This document shows, in pieces, positions 48,401 to 59,000 of a DNA stretch of 64,000 bases. Each line of letters begins with the position of its first letter. Position 1 is the stretch's first letter. A program made the translations under genes and the position numbers. Origin of the DNA: Nematostella vectensis (taxonomy: Eukaryota > Cnidaria > Anthozoa > Actiniaria > Edwardsiidae); assembly GCF_932526225.1 (NCBI RefSeq), contig NC_064036.1:12207181-12271180 (forward strand), given 5' to 3'. The notes beneath the pieces were generated by a model, which saw nothing but the letters and a program-made list of their open reading frames with translations, searched no databases and had not been told where the DNA came from.

Positions 48401-51210
48401 TTGTTAACCAGTAAAAAAATCGCTTTCACTATTCACTTTACCGGCATACTACAAGCAAGACAATGCAGGATTCTATCATTGCGCGTAAGGTGCAGTAAAC
48501 GCTTATTGCGCTTCTTTACTTTGACAAAGTCTCAGGCAGGAGATCATAGGACCAGAGGACTGAAGAGGGGGGAGGTGTGGCTTGCTCAACCATAGGTACC
48601 ATTTGGAAAAAGAATAATATTTGAAAAGCCTTCAATAGGGGGGGGGGGGGCGTTTACCCGGTGTATTATAGCCACCATCTTGGATTTGAGCAAAAATGAA
48701 AAACGAGGGGAGTGGGAGGGGAAGAGGAGAGAGAGCCTTCAAGCCGCATCCTGACCAATCGATTTCAACGTTTCCGGGCTCGTTCAGTGACGGTGAATTC
48801 GATGACATCAAGCGTGCTGTCGAGCGCAGGGCGAACGCCGCTGAGCCAGAACCCGCAGTCAGCAACGAGGAAGAGCCTACCACAAAGCTATTCAGCTGTC
48901 CAGTGCGTGAAAGGCTATACACGCTTGGCTTGGTTAGACCGGCACACACTATACGGCAAATGCGAGTTTGACAAAGAAGGGGAATGCATATCTTTGCCCG
49001 GGGGGGGGGGGGGGGGGTACTCTCTAAAAATGTAGACGGGGGTAATCGTCATATCTTTTAGGGTATAAAATTTCTACCAACTGCCATCTCTTAGGGGGTG
49101 TTGGAGGATTTTTCAGATTCTGTTATCTCTTAGGGTATAAACTTCGATTAATTGCTATTCCTAAGGGGGTGTTAAACGGTTTTTTTTTCGATTCTGCTAT
49201 CCCTTAGGAGCAAAAATTCCTTCGACCTCACCCAATTTTCCATCTCTTAGAGGAAATAATTTCTGTTGACCACGCCTAAAGTGCCATCCCAAACGGGTTA
49301 CAATCAATTTTGCCGACGATCACCCCCGTCTGTTTTTATCGGAGTCCCCCTTCCCGGCAAGCTTGGCTACCACCAAAAAGTAGTCGGGGGAGGAGGGGGG
49401 GCGTACCATTAATTGGGAATGAAGTGATAGAATCAACAAGCTGCATCTCTATACAGTGGAACGCCGATTACATCAGCGAGTTCCTATTACCGGGCCATGT
49501 ACAGGTGTATTATTTCCGAAAATAACACAGGGTGCGGAGGCAGTAGAGGCTGCGGAGGAGGCAGCCGCCTACTTGCGTACGAGAGCTGCCATCCTAGATG
49601 AATGCCAACTAAATCACCCAATAGAAGCGAACGGCATCGACTTGTGCCACTTGTACTCCAGGTACAGGCTCACCTTTCTTTCAGTGGCCACCCTTCCCAC
49701 TATCTGCAAAGAGCTGGAGCTTCAAGTGCCCGGAGCAACCCGACGCAAAGCTTCTTTTGTAGCCACGCTCGTGGATGTTATTCGAAGATGTAGTTGCGCA
49801 AAATAAATCCACGATTTCTTGGGTCCCGATTATATTTTTTTCATGGTTACATGAAATAGATTTCTGAGTCGGTAATCCTGTGTTCTGTTGTGAAGACCAG
49901 AGTAAGTTTTTACACTTCAATACTCTCTTTTACTAAAAAGGAAAACAGCTTACGGTGAGAGGCCTCAATATCGCAAATGTCTCAGCGTTCTTGCATAATT
50001 TGTATTTTTATTTGAGCAAATTTGTAGTTGAACAAAGGCTTTGAAAATAAGCAAATTTTGACAATTTGATCAAGCTTTTTGTTTAATTACAATTTAAAAC
50101 TGTACACAATTATGTCAGTATCGCTTGTTAATTAAATAAAAACATGCAAAACTCTCATTTTCTTCTTTTGGACGTTTTTCTTTTTAATAAGTAATTATCA
50201 GAAAAGTCTTATTGCAGTCATGGTGAGGTATTTTATGCTTGTCGCTTTGTTTGTCACGCTTTAATTACGTATGCATGGCAGCAAACAAAATAGTATCACG
50301 CGAGCCTAAAAATCGCAATTTAATGCAATAAATGCTATGAAATTATTACCATTAAATTTTAGTATTGCCGACAGTATATTTCTTTTGATTTGAGCGCTCT
50401 TTCTTGTTTTTCTGGAGATTTGAAGGCGTTGTTTGAATGCGGAAAACCCGATACAGTAGTCCGCATTTGTTTATAATTAGGGTCAAGTGGGGGTCATATT
50501 TCGGCTTGTAAAAAAGTCGGATTTTATTTGCCACTAAATTTTATTTCACATATCAAAAGTAGAAATGATGTTCTTTTCGATGAATGCAATCATTTTTGCC
50601 AAATCCACATCTCATCGGCGATATTACACGATCATTTCAAGGCTTTTCAAAGTCATTTAAAAACATAAAATAAAATAAAATCGCGTAAAATAATAAGGTG
50701 CTGACAGAACAGCTTATCTTTCAGCCTGGGAAATCCTTATTATCAATTCTTTAGGTTTATATAAGCTTCAAATGTTTTATCACGCGTTGCGAACCGGTTT
50801 TTAGTCTTTTTCTAACAACCACGAAATTGTCTCAAATCCGGGTGCGGGAGACGAAAAATTACTTTTCGGCTTCTATCGCCAAAAATATTCATCCAAATTG
50901 CTTCAAACTTTCACAGTATACTGAGGTCAACTATACCTATTACCAGTTTAGTTTTGAGCTAGGGCGCCCAAACATCATTTTTCCGAGAAATCTCGACGAA
51001 CTCAGACCGCTGGTCTTAAGATCTGGAAGTTATGGTAATTTTCAGTTACTTATTTGTGTTGTCATGTTCTTTTTCAGGGATATTGCACTTGGGGATCTGA
51101 TCACAGTTGGACAGTGTCGTCCTCTCAGCAAGACTGTGCGTTTCAATGTGCTTAAAGTCAGCAAGGGCAAATCCACTATGAAGGGAAAGAAGGAATTTGA
51201 AAAGTTCTAA
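45465..51210 (+). CDS. RPS11: 40S ribosomal protein S11 (uS17)
   Basis: Structural protein of the small ribosomal subunit that binds 18S rRNA. Four exons: 45465-45476 (Met-Ala-Glu-Gln), 46061-46189, 46565-46770 and 51078-51210. They give 480 nt, 159 aa, one longer than human. Sequence landmarks are [52 protein letters not shown], the conserved [40 protein letters not shown], then [14 protein letters not shown] and KKEFEKF at the end. An AATAAA lies 10-15 bases after the stop. Introns 1 and 2 are a few hundred bases; intron 3 is 4.3 kb, because a 3.8-kb TTAA-flanked element sits in it. Expression is likely constitutive and TOP-regulated. Confidence 0.98.
46228..46322 (+). other. Extended hairpin in RPS11 intron 2 (possible small-RNA precursor)
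   Basis: The arms ATATCAAGCTGAGGCTTTGG (46241-46260) and CCAAAGCCCCAGTTTGATAT (46288-46307) pair over about 20 bp with one mismatch around a 27-nt loop. The stem extends outward with scattered mismatches to GGTCA/TGACC at about 46228 and 46322. Shape and length resemble an animal or cnidarian miRNA precursor. An H/ACA or box C/D snoRNA was considered, but clear boxes are lacking. It could also be a MITE remnant. Confidence 0.35.
47027..47056. repeat. Single end of the TTAA MITE family
   Basis: TTAA plus 26 bases identical to the terminal inverted repeat of the element at 41-248 (AGCCGCATTGTCACCAGTTT and on). The opposite end is not found before the larger element at 47214, so this is a truncated copy. 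Confidence 0.7.
47214..51019. mobile_element. 3.8-kb TTAA-flanked element with 553-bp inverted arms
   Basis: TTAA at 47214-47217 and 51016-51019 bracket 47218-51015. The left arm 47218-47770 starts GACCAGCGGTCTGAGTTCGT and is mirrored by 50463-51015, both 553 bp by the coordinates of their ends and nearly identical by eye. The central 2.7 kb carries remnants of a C2H2-finger gene, a poly-G repeat, a copy of the CTATCTCTTAGGG tandem repeat, and a short palindrome (about 48330-48390). No piggyBac transposase was recognised. TTAA duplication suggests piggyBac-type mobilisation; such long arms are unusual for that group. It occupies most of RPS11 intron 3 in non-coding sequence. Confidence 0.82.
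48696..49806 (+). pseudogene. Decayed C2H2-finger gene inside the TTAA element
   Basis: The first part starts at ATG 48696 and encodes a Gly/Arg-rich start, then [16 protein letters not shown] and an acidic linker, then KLFSCPV. A C2H2-like finger is split here: the second half continues in the next frame as [14 protein letters not shown]...GKCEF, indicating a small deletion near 48903. A tandem repeat follows. A separate open segment from an acceptor at 49530 (AACACAG|GGTGCGG) to TAA 49804-49806 encodes an Ala/Glu-rich helix and a SAP-like C-terminus ([20 protein letters not shown]), followed at once by AATAAA. Family names are inference. Finger proteins of this style are frequent in cnidarian repetitive elements. 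Confidence 0.4.
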
Positions 51211-51227
51211 ATGTCATCAATAATAAA

Positions 51228-52283
51228 TACTCTTGTTGGCTGAGATTCTGTGTCTTCAGTCTTTTTATATATATTTCCAAATAATAATGAGTGACCTATT
51301 ACACTTTAACAATTACATTTTGCTGCACAGGATTTTGAAAACCACTCTATCATTCCCCTTGAAAAAAAGACCTTTGTGCCCGGGGGGGGGGGGGGGGGGG
51401 GGTCTTTAGGGTAAAAGTGATAGGGAAATTCAATAAATACCTGCAAACCAAAAATTGTTACCCTTAAAAATAACCCCGGAAGCCATTAAAAAATACCAAT
51501 TCTAAGAGAAAAGCCTATTATTTCCCCAGATACCCCCTAAAAAATACCTGAAGCCCGATTTTGACCCCTAAAAAATACGACGAGCATCCCTACCAGGTCG
51601 ACATGGGAAGAACCCCCCCTCGGGCCTTGTGTTTTCGTGCTCAAGCAATGAAAAAAGGGATGAAAGAGCGAGAACATATTACCCAGCTACTAGGGATGTA
51701 GCTTGTACATTGTAGACTTAATATGATACTAGAAGGGCTAGGTGCTTTCTTTCTTCATTGAAGATCATGCCTGAATGCGAAAGCCTCCCCACTTGACTGG
51801 GTCTGCGTGCTCGAGGATCCAGCGTACTTTGCGGGCGCTGCAAAGGTCAATACCGCAAAAGAGCCGCTGGGAAAGTTTCATAGTAAGACTAGTTCTTGGG
51901 ACTTATTCTGACGGAATTAAATACAGTTCCTTTCTTCGAGATACCAAAATGGAACGTCAGAAATGTGTTCCTTTTCGGTCAGTAGACACTATATCGTTGT
52001 CTTATTTTTTATAAGATTGGATCCCAGCCCTGTCTTAGTCGTTAACAGGTTAATCCACGCACAGCTCACTGAGATGTAGACTGAAAATATCGGGGTCTTT
52101 TTCGTGCTTGCGTTGTGTTGGTGTGGTAATTTCGTCATCATGCACAGCACTCTGTGACCACGGGCATCAATCTACGACAACAACTACAATAAATTGGCTT
52201 TATAAGGTATATTCAGTAAACAAATAAAAGAAAATATTCGATACACAAACATTTCGTCTGATTTGCCATAGCTTTTTTTTACA
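51228..52283. other. RPS11 / TSEN54 intergenic; poly-G repeat, no gene seen
   Basis: A poly-G tract (about 51381-51402) is followed by a TACCCCCTAAAAAATACC-type repeat to about 51600. No supported exon. Confidence 0.4.
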
Positions 52284-52348
52284 GCCGCTCTCTGTGTCTG
52301 CCCCAGATCCTCCCTTGGGGAGGATCTTGGACCGGCACAGAGAGCGGC
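52284..52348. other. GC-rich 30-bp-stem hairpin
   Basis: GCCGCTCTCTGTG...AGATCCTCC pairs with GGAGGATCT...CACAGAGAGCGGC across a tight loop (about TTGG), with a partly mismatched middle. The near-perfect stem and small size fit a MITE remnant or a small-RNA precursor; the tight loop favours a repeat. Confidence 0.4.
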
Positions 52349-52520
52349 GGCAAAACAAAAGTGCCTTTTGTTCTCCGTTTCTCACTCGCGCACGTGCATG
52401 ACACATCTTTCGTACGTGTCGCCGCCTTAAAAGCCGGGCGCTCATCATTCGTGCACCTGCATACTTTCGTGCTCAGAGACAAGTAGAGCCAACTGAACTA
52501 CGCTTGTTCATGGGCTTCGT

Positions 52521-52664
52521 TAAGGCTAAGTTCAAACTAACTACGTATTATCCATGAGCCGAATTTAATGCAAATGCATGCAAATTAATCGAGTCGATTG
52601 TTTCATCCCCATTTGCATTGAATACGGTTCATGGATAATACGACGTTTGAACTTACCCTTATAG
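52521..52664. mobile_element. About 140-bp MITE
   Basis: Inverted ends GGCTAAGTTCAAAC...TATTATCCATGAGCCG (52524 on) and CGGTTCATGGATAATA...GTTTGAACTTACCC (to about 52658), with T/A-rich flanks TTAA and TTAT. The structure resembles that of the TTA-flanked element at 42204 but the sequence differs. Confidence 0.65.
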
Positions 52665-52764
52665 AAAAATATTTAAACCTTTATTTTCTACCGTGACGCT
52701 ACCGCTAGCTTTGAGAAACGCTCTTCCTCGCCCGGAAAAGTATCCCGAAAACTCTCCGGTACCC

Positions 52765-52925
52765 TAAAGCCTCCTGCAAACTGTGCCAACACCTGCCAGC
52801 TTTGCAGGCATTTTCGCTGGAAATGGGCGTTCTGACATTTCCTTTGTCTTGTGGTCAAGTCAAGCAAAAATTCGCCAGCAACACTGGCGGGTGCTGGCGC
52901 AGTTTGCACAGGGCCCGGAGTTTTG
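52765..52925. repeat. Inverted repeat just upstream of TSEN54
   Basis: CTGCAAACTGTGCCAACACC (about 52773) has a diverged inverted partner at about 52885-52915 (TGGCGGGTGCTGGCGCAGTT). Beyond it TTGAGAAACG occurs at about 52712 and 52923. The long antisense open frame through this region is a by-product and is not counted as a gene. Confidence 0.45.
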
Positions 52926-52996
52926 AGAAACGACCCCCAGGAAAAGGCGCGGGTTCTAGACTTGACTCCAGTCCCTCTCGTTTCCCTATTTTCAAG

Positions 52997-53017
52997 ATGG
53001 CGGACGAATTTCAGTGA
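52997..53017 (+). promoter_or_regulatory. Six-codon upstream ORF and YY1-like site at TSEN54
   Basis: CAAGATGGCGGACG matches a YY1-type motif common at housekeeping starts. Its ATG opens a six-codon frame (MADEFQ) ending at 53017, upstream of the ATG at 53048 that splices in frame. If transcribed, it would be a uORF; if transcription begins at the motif, it lies in the leader. Confidence 0.4.
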
Positions 53018-53047
53018 AAGTGACATTCCTCTATTATATGAATAACT

Positions 53048-56000
53048 ATGGACGAGTTCGGTTACATTACTAGGTAAAATCAACTCGACATTTCTGTTGT
53101 CTCATAGAATGCTAATGTTGAACCTGAGTTGCCGCCTTGCTAACCCTTTTACTTGATGTAAACACAAATCGTGAAATATGGCAGCACCGAACTTCCGCAG
53201 GGTTTCTTATTTTCGTATACATACTCTTTTCGTTGTTGTCATCTTATCATTGTCAGTGCCGCTGAGCTTCAAAAACTAAAGAGACAACCAGCCACTCTAC
53301 CTCCAAGCTGGGGACTTAAGGCCTCTTTCCCGTCATGGACTGAAGAGGAGCAAGCCAGTGTGGAATCCCTGATAAAGGACCATGCTGCTGTTCTGAATGA
53401 AGAGAGGGTTGTTAAGAGGTAAGATTTTAAAGACGTTTTCTTCATTGACATCATTCCAAAATGATAACCAAAGTGAGGCATCTGCTTTATTATAGAAGAG
53501 ACTTGCTCACTTGTATGTATATGGTGACCTAGTTTGGTAATACTTTGAACCCCCCCCCCCCCCCCCAGAGTACTCACCCCCTTCCGTCTCTGGGAGTGTG
53601 TGATTTGTTTGTCTTTTTTTTTTGTAGAGGGAATCTCTCAGTTGGCATTTGGGTTCCTGAAAAGGCTATGATAAAAATTGAAGCGGCAAGGGTAAGGATT
53701 TGATTACTGTAAATGATCGAATATTAATACTAATATTATAATATTATTAATAATAAAATATTATTATTGATAAGCTGGGAGGGAGGGTGGGGGGTGTTAA
53801 ATAGAGAGGGGGGTGTTTATTAGAGAGGGGCGCTCAATACAAACTTGTAAGCTTAGGGGGGCCCTTATTAGATAGGAGGCATTATATATTAGATCATTTA
53901 TGGTAATGAAATGAGCTCTGAGATTATCAGATTGATTTATAATATATAATATTTGATATTACAATAGAATTAGGTTAAAAGAGAATAAATGACACAATGA
54001 ATATGCAAATAAGATTATTGCAAGATTTTCCGCGGCAAAAACGTTGTGACCGTATCCGAGATTTTTCTGCAAAGCACAGTTTTGCTGCGGTCAGCCGCGA
54101 TGAACCCAGTAACATACTATTCATAAAGCTGTAGCCAAAATCTGCAATTAAGTACCATGTTAGAGCTGAATATACAAAAGGAGTGACTTGAATTATATAT
54201 TCTACTTCAATCAATCAATCAAGTTTATTTCACCAAATAATAGTATGATGATAATAATGCAAAAAAATAGTGATGATGAGGAGTCTACTAAAAGCACAAT
54301 GCTTATGAGGTGTAGACCCCTGTCGCAGACTAAGTAGCGTCTCTAATAAAATATATATGAATGTTCTTGAATTGACTGAGGAATCCTTATTATTAAATTT
54401 ACATGTGGCTGATTTGATGAAATAAAGTAGAATCATATCTATAAATCAATAGCTGCTTTTTGAGAGAGGATATTGTCCTTTACAATCTTTTTAAACATAT
54501 TTACTGATCTTCATTGTTTTGCTTGACAAGTGAGGTTGCTCCAGATTTTTAGACCCCTGTACGAAATTGAAAATTGGCCCCGTCTTGTTTTTCTAAGAGT
54601 TGTGCGATAGTCGCTTGAATTTCTCATGTTATAGCTGTGGATTGTATTATTTCTTTTAAAAAAGTTATCAAAATCCCCGGTAATTGATTATTGTCAAATT
54701 TATACATGAATAATGCAGTTTCAAGGGTGTTAATGTCATAGACCGTAAGAAGCCTTTCTTCTTTGAATAAGGGCTCAGTGTGACTGAGGTAATGAGAATT
54801 TGTTATTATTCTAACACACCTTTTTTGCAAAAGGAATATTCGTTTTAAACTTGTGTCATAATTACTTGCCCAGTTGATGTTTCCATAGTGTATGTACGGA
54901 TGAACTAATGTAAAATATTATTTGTCTTAACCCATTTTTAAACTAACAGAATGGTTTAAGACAAATAAATTATCACTTAACACTAAAAAAACAAACTATA
55001 TTATATTCAGAAACAGCAAAAGAAAAACGAAAAATACAACAAAAATAGAGATAAACAACGAACCAATCCAGATGGTAAATGAAACTAAATTCTTAGGACT
55101 CATCATTGATAGTCAATTAAATTGGAAGTCGCATATTAACCATGTCAGAACTAAAATCACTAAAAATGTTGGAATAATGAATAAACTTCGCTTTTATTTG
55201 CCTAAATTTAGCCTAAAAACTTTATATTTTACGTTAGTTCATCCGTACATACACTATATAAACAAGTAGATGTTTGATTTTAAGTTTTGCTGCACACACA
55301 AGACAGGAAACTTTACTGGGATATTTATTACATAGAGAAATATATTTCCAGATTAAAATGCCTCACCAAACACTGGTATTCAACTCTCCTCTTGTAATCT
55401 TCAGTGCAGAGTGAAATATTATACAGTAAAGATGATTCATATTCAAGATTGTTTAGATGTTGTGTGATGAATGTTGTGATTTGGCATCTGTAGGGAACGC
55501 ATTGGAATCATTTTGGAGTAGCTATTAATAGTGTCTTGTGGGCTGCACCGGAAGAGGCCTTGTTCCTCTTAGAACAGGTTAGTATACGATGTGGGAGACT
55601 CCCATAAAAACAGATAGGGGTTATCCCCAATGGATGGCACTTTGGGTATGGTCAAAAGCAATTCTTACATCTATGAGTTAGTACATTATTTGTGGTCGAG
55701 GCAAATGTCTAAACCTGAGATATAGCTCTAATAACAAACACATTTTCAGTAAGATTGAATTATACTGCAGTCCTCTTAAAAGTTATCTCTATCAAGCACA
55801 CCTCTTTTCTGACTACCATTTTAAGACTGCTGTCTTCTATGTAGTCTTCAAGTCCTGTTGTACCTCCTGTTGGGCTTTTGTGGGTCGCTGAACACTCAAG
55901 AAAATGGGGATGGGAGTTAAACTCTCAAAAAACTCTGAAACGGTTTCCAAGGCCACCATTGTATTTTATTGGAAATGGCCAAAATGGGGTAGGGGCTGGC

Positions 56001-59000
56001 TTCAGTCCACCAATACCCCCTTTGCAAGCCCCTGTCCTTCATAGCTTTCTGTACAATAATATTTATTTATCAAGGGTAGCATATTAACTGAATTTACAGT
56101 TTTCTAACATATGGCCCTCCCTACTTTATCTATATTAATATTGACTATATTAATATTAATACAACATTAATAATAATAACTCAATGATAGTAGGCGTTTA
56201 CGGAATTACAAAGGACAATAATTAAACTATACAAGTGTAATTAATACTACTTCTTGGAAGTAGTCTTAGAAGGGAAGCCCTTGTGCAACCATGTGAAAGA
56301 AAAGAGAATTTTGAATGTAAACAAAAGAGTGAATCAGGATTGACAAGAACTAAAAGTAGGGCTAATAGCTCTCTCAGTTTGATCAAGTCGCATATTGGGA
56401 TCCAATTTAGATGAGTAAAAAGTGATACAGATGGGGTTGAAATATCAGCAGACAGGATCATGCTGGCAGTGCATTTTTGTAGTTGCAACTGAAGAGATTG
56501 AGAGCAATTCCCCAGACATTTGCACAGTAGACAAGCTGACTGTGGATGCACGTGTTGTAATAGTGGAGTGCTCCAGCATGGGTTTGAAAGGGTGCAAGGC
56601 GTCTAAGCAAGGAAATGTTCCACATGAGGCTCCCAGCTGAGTGGATGATCAAAAGTGACACCAAGGATCTTAGCAATGTCTTCTTGTTCAATTTGATTAC
56701 CATTAATTGTAACAGATATGGAAAAATTGGAGATTATTTGAAATTTTGTTTTTGTTTTTGTTCTTGATTTGATATGTGGTGTACTACATGTATCTGTGTA
56801 CCTTCGGTTTTTAACAAAACATGTTCACTCTGATATGCAGGTGAAGTCATAGAGTCTAGCCAATAACAGTTCCATTTTTCAAGACATTTTGTGATTTGCA
56901 GGGTTCCTTGGAGCTTTACTATGGAGGGATGCCATTAACACTTCAGCAGGTGACAGTTTGACAGTTGAATACAATTTTGTTAAAAGAAAAAATTCTAATT
57001 TTTCTTGAAATTTTTGTTTCAGGCATTTTCCATTTTACTACCCCACATGTTTACTCTTGATCATTATATTGTAAGTATTTTATTTCAGGTATTAAAAGGT
57101 AAAAGGGGGCTGTTTAAAAGATTTCTGTCAAATAAGAGACTCACTGCATTGTTAGTACTCAGCATTTTCTATGGATCTACTTTTTCACCAGGTCTATGCC
57201 TACTTATTGAGGCTGGGATTCATTGTTGTCAAGCATCAGAAGAAGTAAGTGACCAGTGAGTAAAATCAGTGGGCAATAAAGAGTAATGTTGTCTTGATAT
57301 ATCTGTTTATGATGTACTCGCTGACACCATAATGTATATATGTAGATCTTTCAAGGGTTCCAGGCAATCCAATGCAACAGCAGATGAGAAGGGCGATAGA
57401 TCAACTGATGTATCTTCAAGTAGTATTCAAGTGAGTGATACAATCATGTCAAGTCCTGCAGCTTGTCTTTGGAAAGATGAATCAGGATGCAAGCCACTTT
57501 TAAGACCCAGTGATGCCCGATCAACAGGTAAGTTTGATTTCATCCAGTGGTTTTGCCTTTTATTATTTCCTCAAGACCTTTATATTGTTCTTTTCTCTAA
57601 ATCTTCTTAGCTTCCCAACCTATAGAATAGTATTTGACATTTGGAAAGATTTTAAAATGCTCAGTCCATGCTACAGGTGAAGTGAAGATGGGGTTCCCAT
57701 CACAAATCACAAAGTTATTTTTCAGGCTTTCAATCATGAATTTAAAAAAGAAGCTTTCATGAATCACTTGGAGACACAAAACATTCAATGCAGTTTAACT
57801 GACAAATCTGTTTCATTTATCAACAATCTAAACAAAGGTCATGTTTATTCGGACATCTGTTACATGTATTCATGTTTTAATTATTCTCACCATCTACGGT
57901 TATGTTTCACGAATTTAGCCAATGCAAATATAGAGTCACGAAAGTAAAAATACCCCAATCACTGATCATGAGTACTCGATTACAAGTCATGAATTTATTT
58001 TTAAGCTTTTCATGAATGCACAGATTTAATTTAGGGCCTAATCACGAATCACAAAAGTACAAAAGAACTTGAGGTTCAAGCATCATGTTTACCAGATTGC
58101 CCAACCAGGCCCTAGTTCCATAGGCTGGATTTCGGGTGGAGGAATGGGTGGTTGGTGGAGGAGGGGAGTGAAGATTCAAGTGCTAATTTAAGTCTATGAA
58201 TGGGTATACAGTATTTTGTAGTCAATAGAAGCCATATTTCCACTTATAATAACAGTACACTTGCCCTTGCCTGAGTTGTTTGAACTGGCTTGGATTTTTT
58301 TTTTCGTATTGCTCATCAAAAAAGTCAACAAAAGATCCTAGTCTTTGGGCCTGTGAACTGGTGAACTACTTTTCTTATAAACTTTTCTCGATTTACCATA
58401 GCCGCTGTCTTATCAAAGTTACAAGTTGTTAAGACACAAAGGATGACAAGTACAGCTGCACAAGCCAGGTCAGTAGCAGATCTACAGGGGTGGGGGTTCA
58501 AAGGTTTAAACACTCCCTTGGGCTTAAGCCAGGTCAGTAGTGGATCTTCAGGGATGGGGGTTAAGGGGTTTATACATTCCCTTGGGCTTCCAAGTGAAGC
58601 GTGGTGTACATTAAAATACAGTAAAAAGCGAGTCACAAGAAGTGAGATATAAACACTCCCTTGGGCTTAAGCCAGGTCAGTAGTGGATCTACAGGGTTGG
58701 GGGTTAAGGGGTTTATACACTTCCTTGGGCTTAAGCCAGGTCCGTAGTGGATCTACAGGGTTGGGGGTTAAGGGGTTTATACACTTCCTTGGGCTTAAGC
58801 CAGGTCCGTAGTGGATCTACAGGGTTGGGGGTTAAGGGGTTTATACACTTCCTTGGGCTTAAGCCAGGTCCGTAGTGGATTTACAGGGTTGCGGGTTAAG
58901 GGGTTTATACACTCACTTGGGCTTACGCCAGGTCCGTAGTGGATCTACAGGGTTAGGGGTTAAGGGGTTTATACACTTCCTTGGGCTTAAGCCACGTTAG

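Noticed and set aside
52688-53083. Antisense open frame of 131 residues upstream of TSEN54
   Set aside because: It runs through an inverted repeat and the TSEN54 promoter; no domain and no splice signals.
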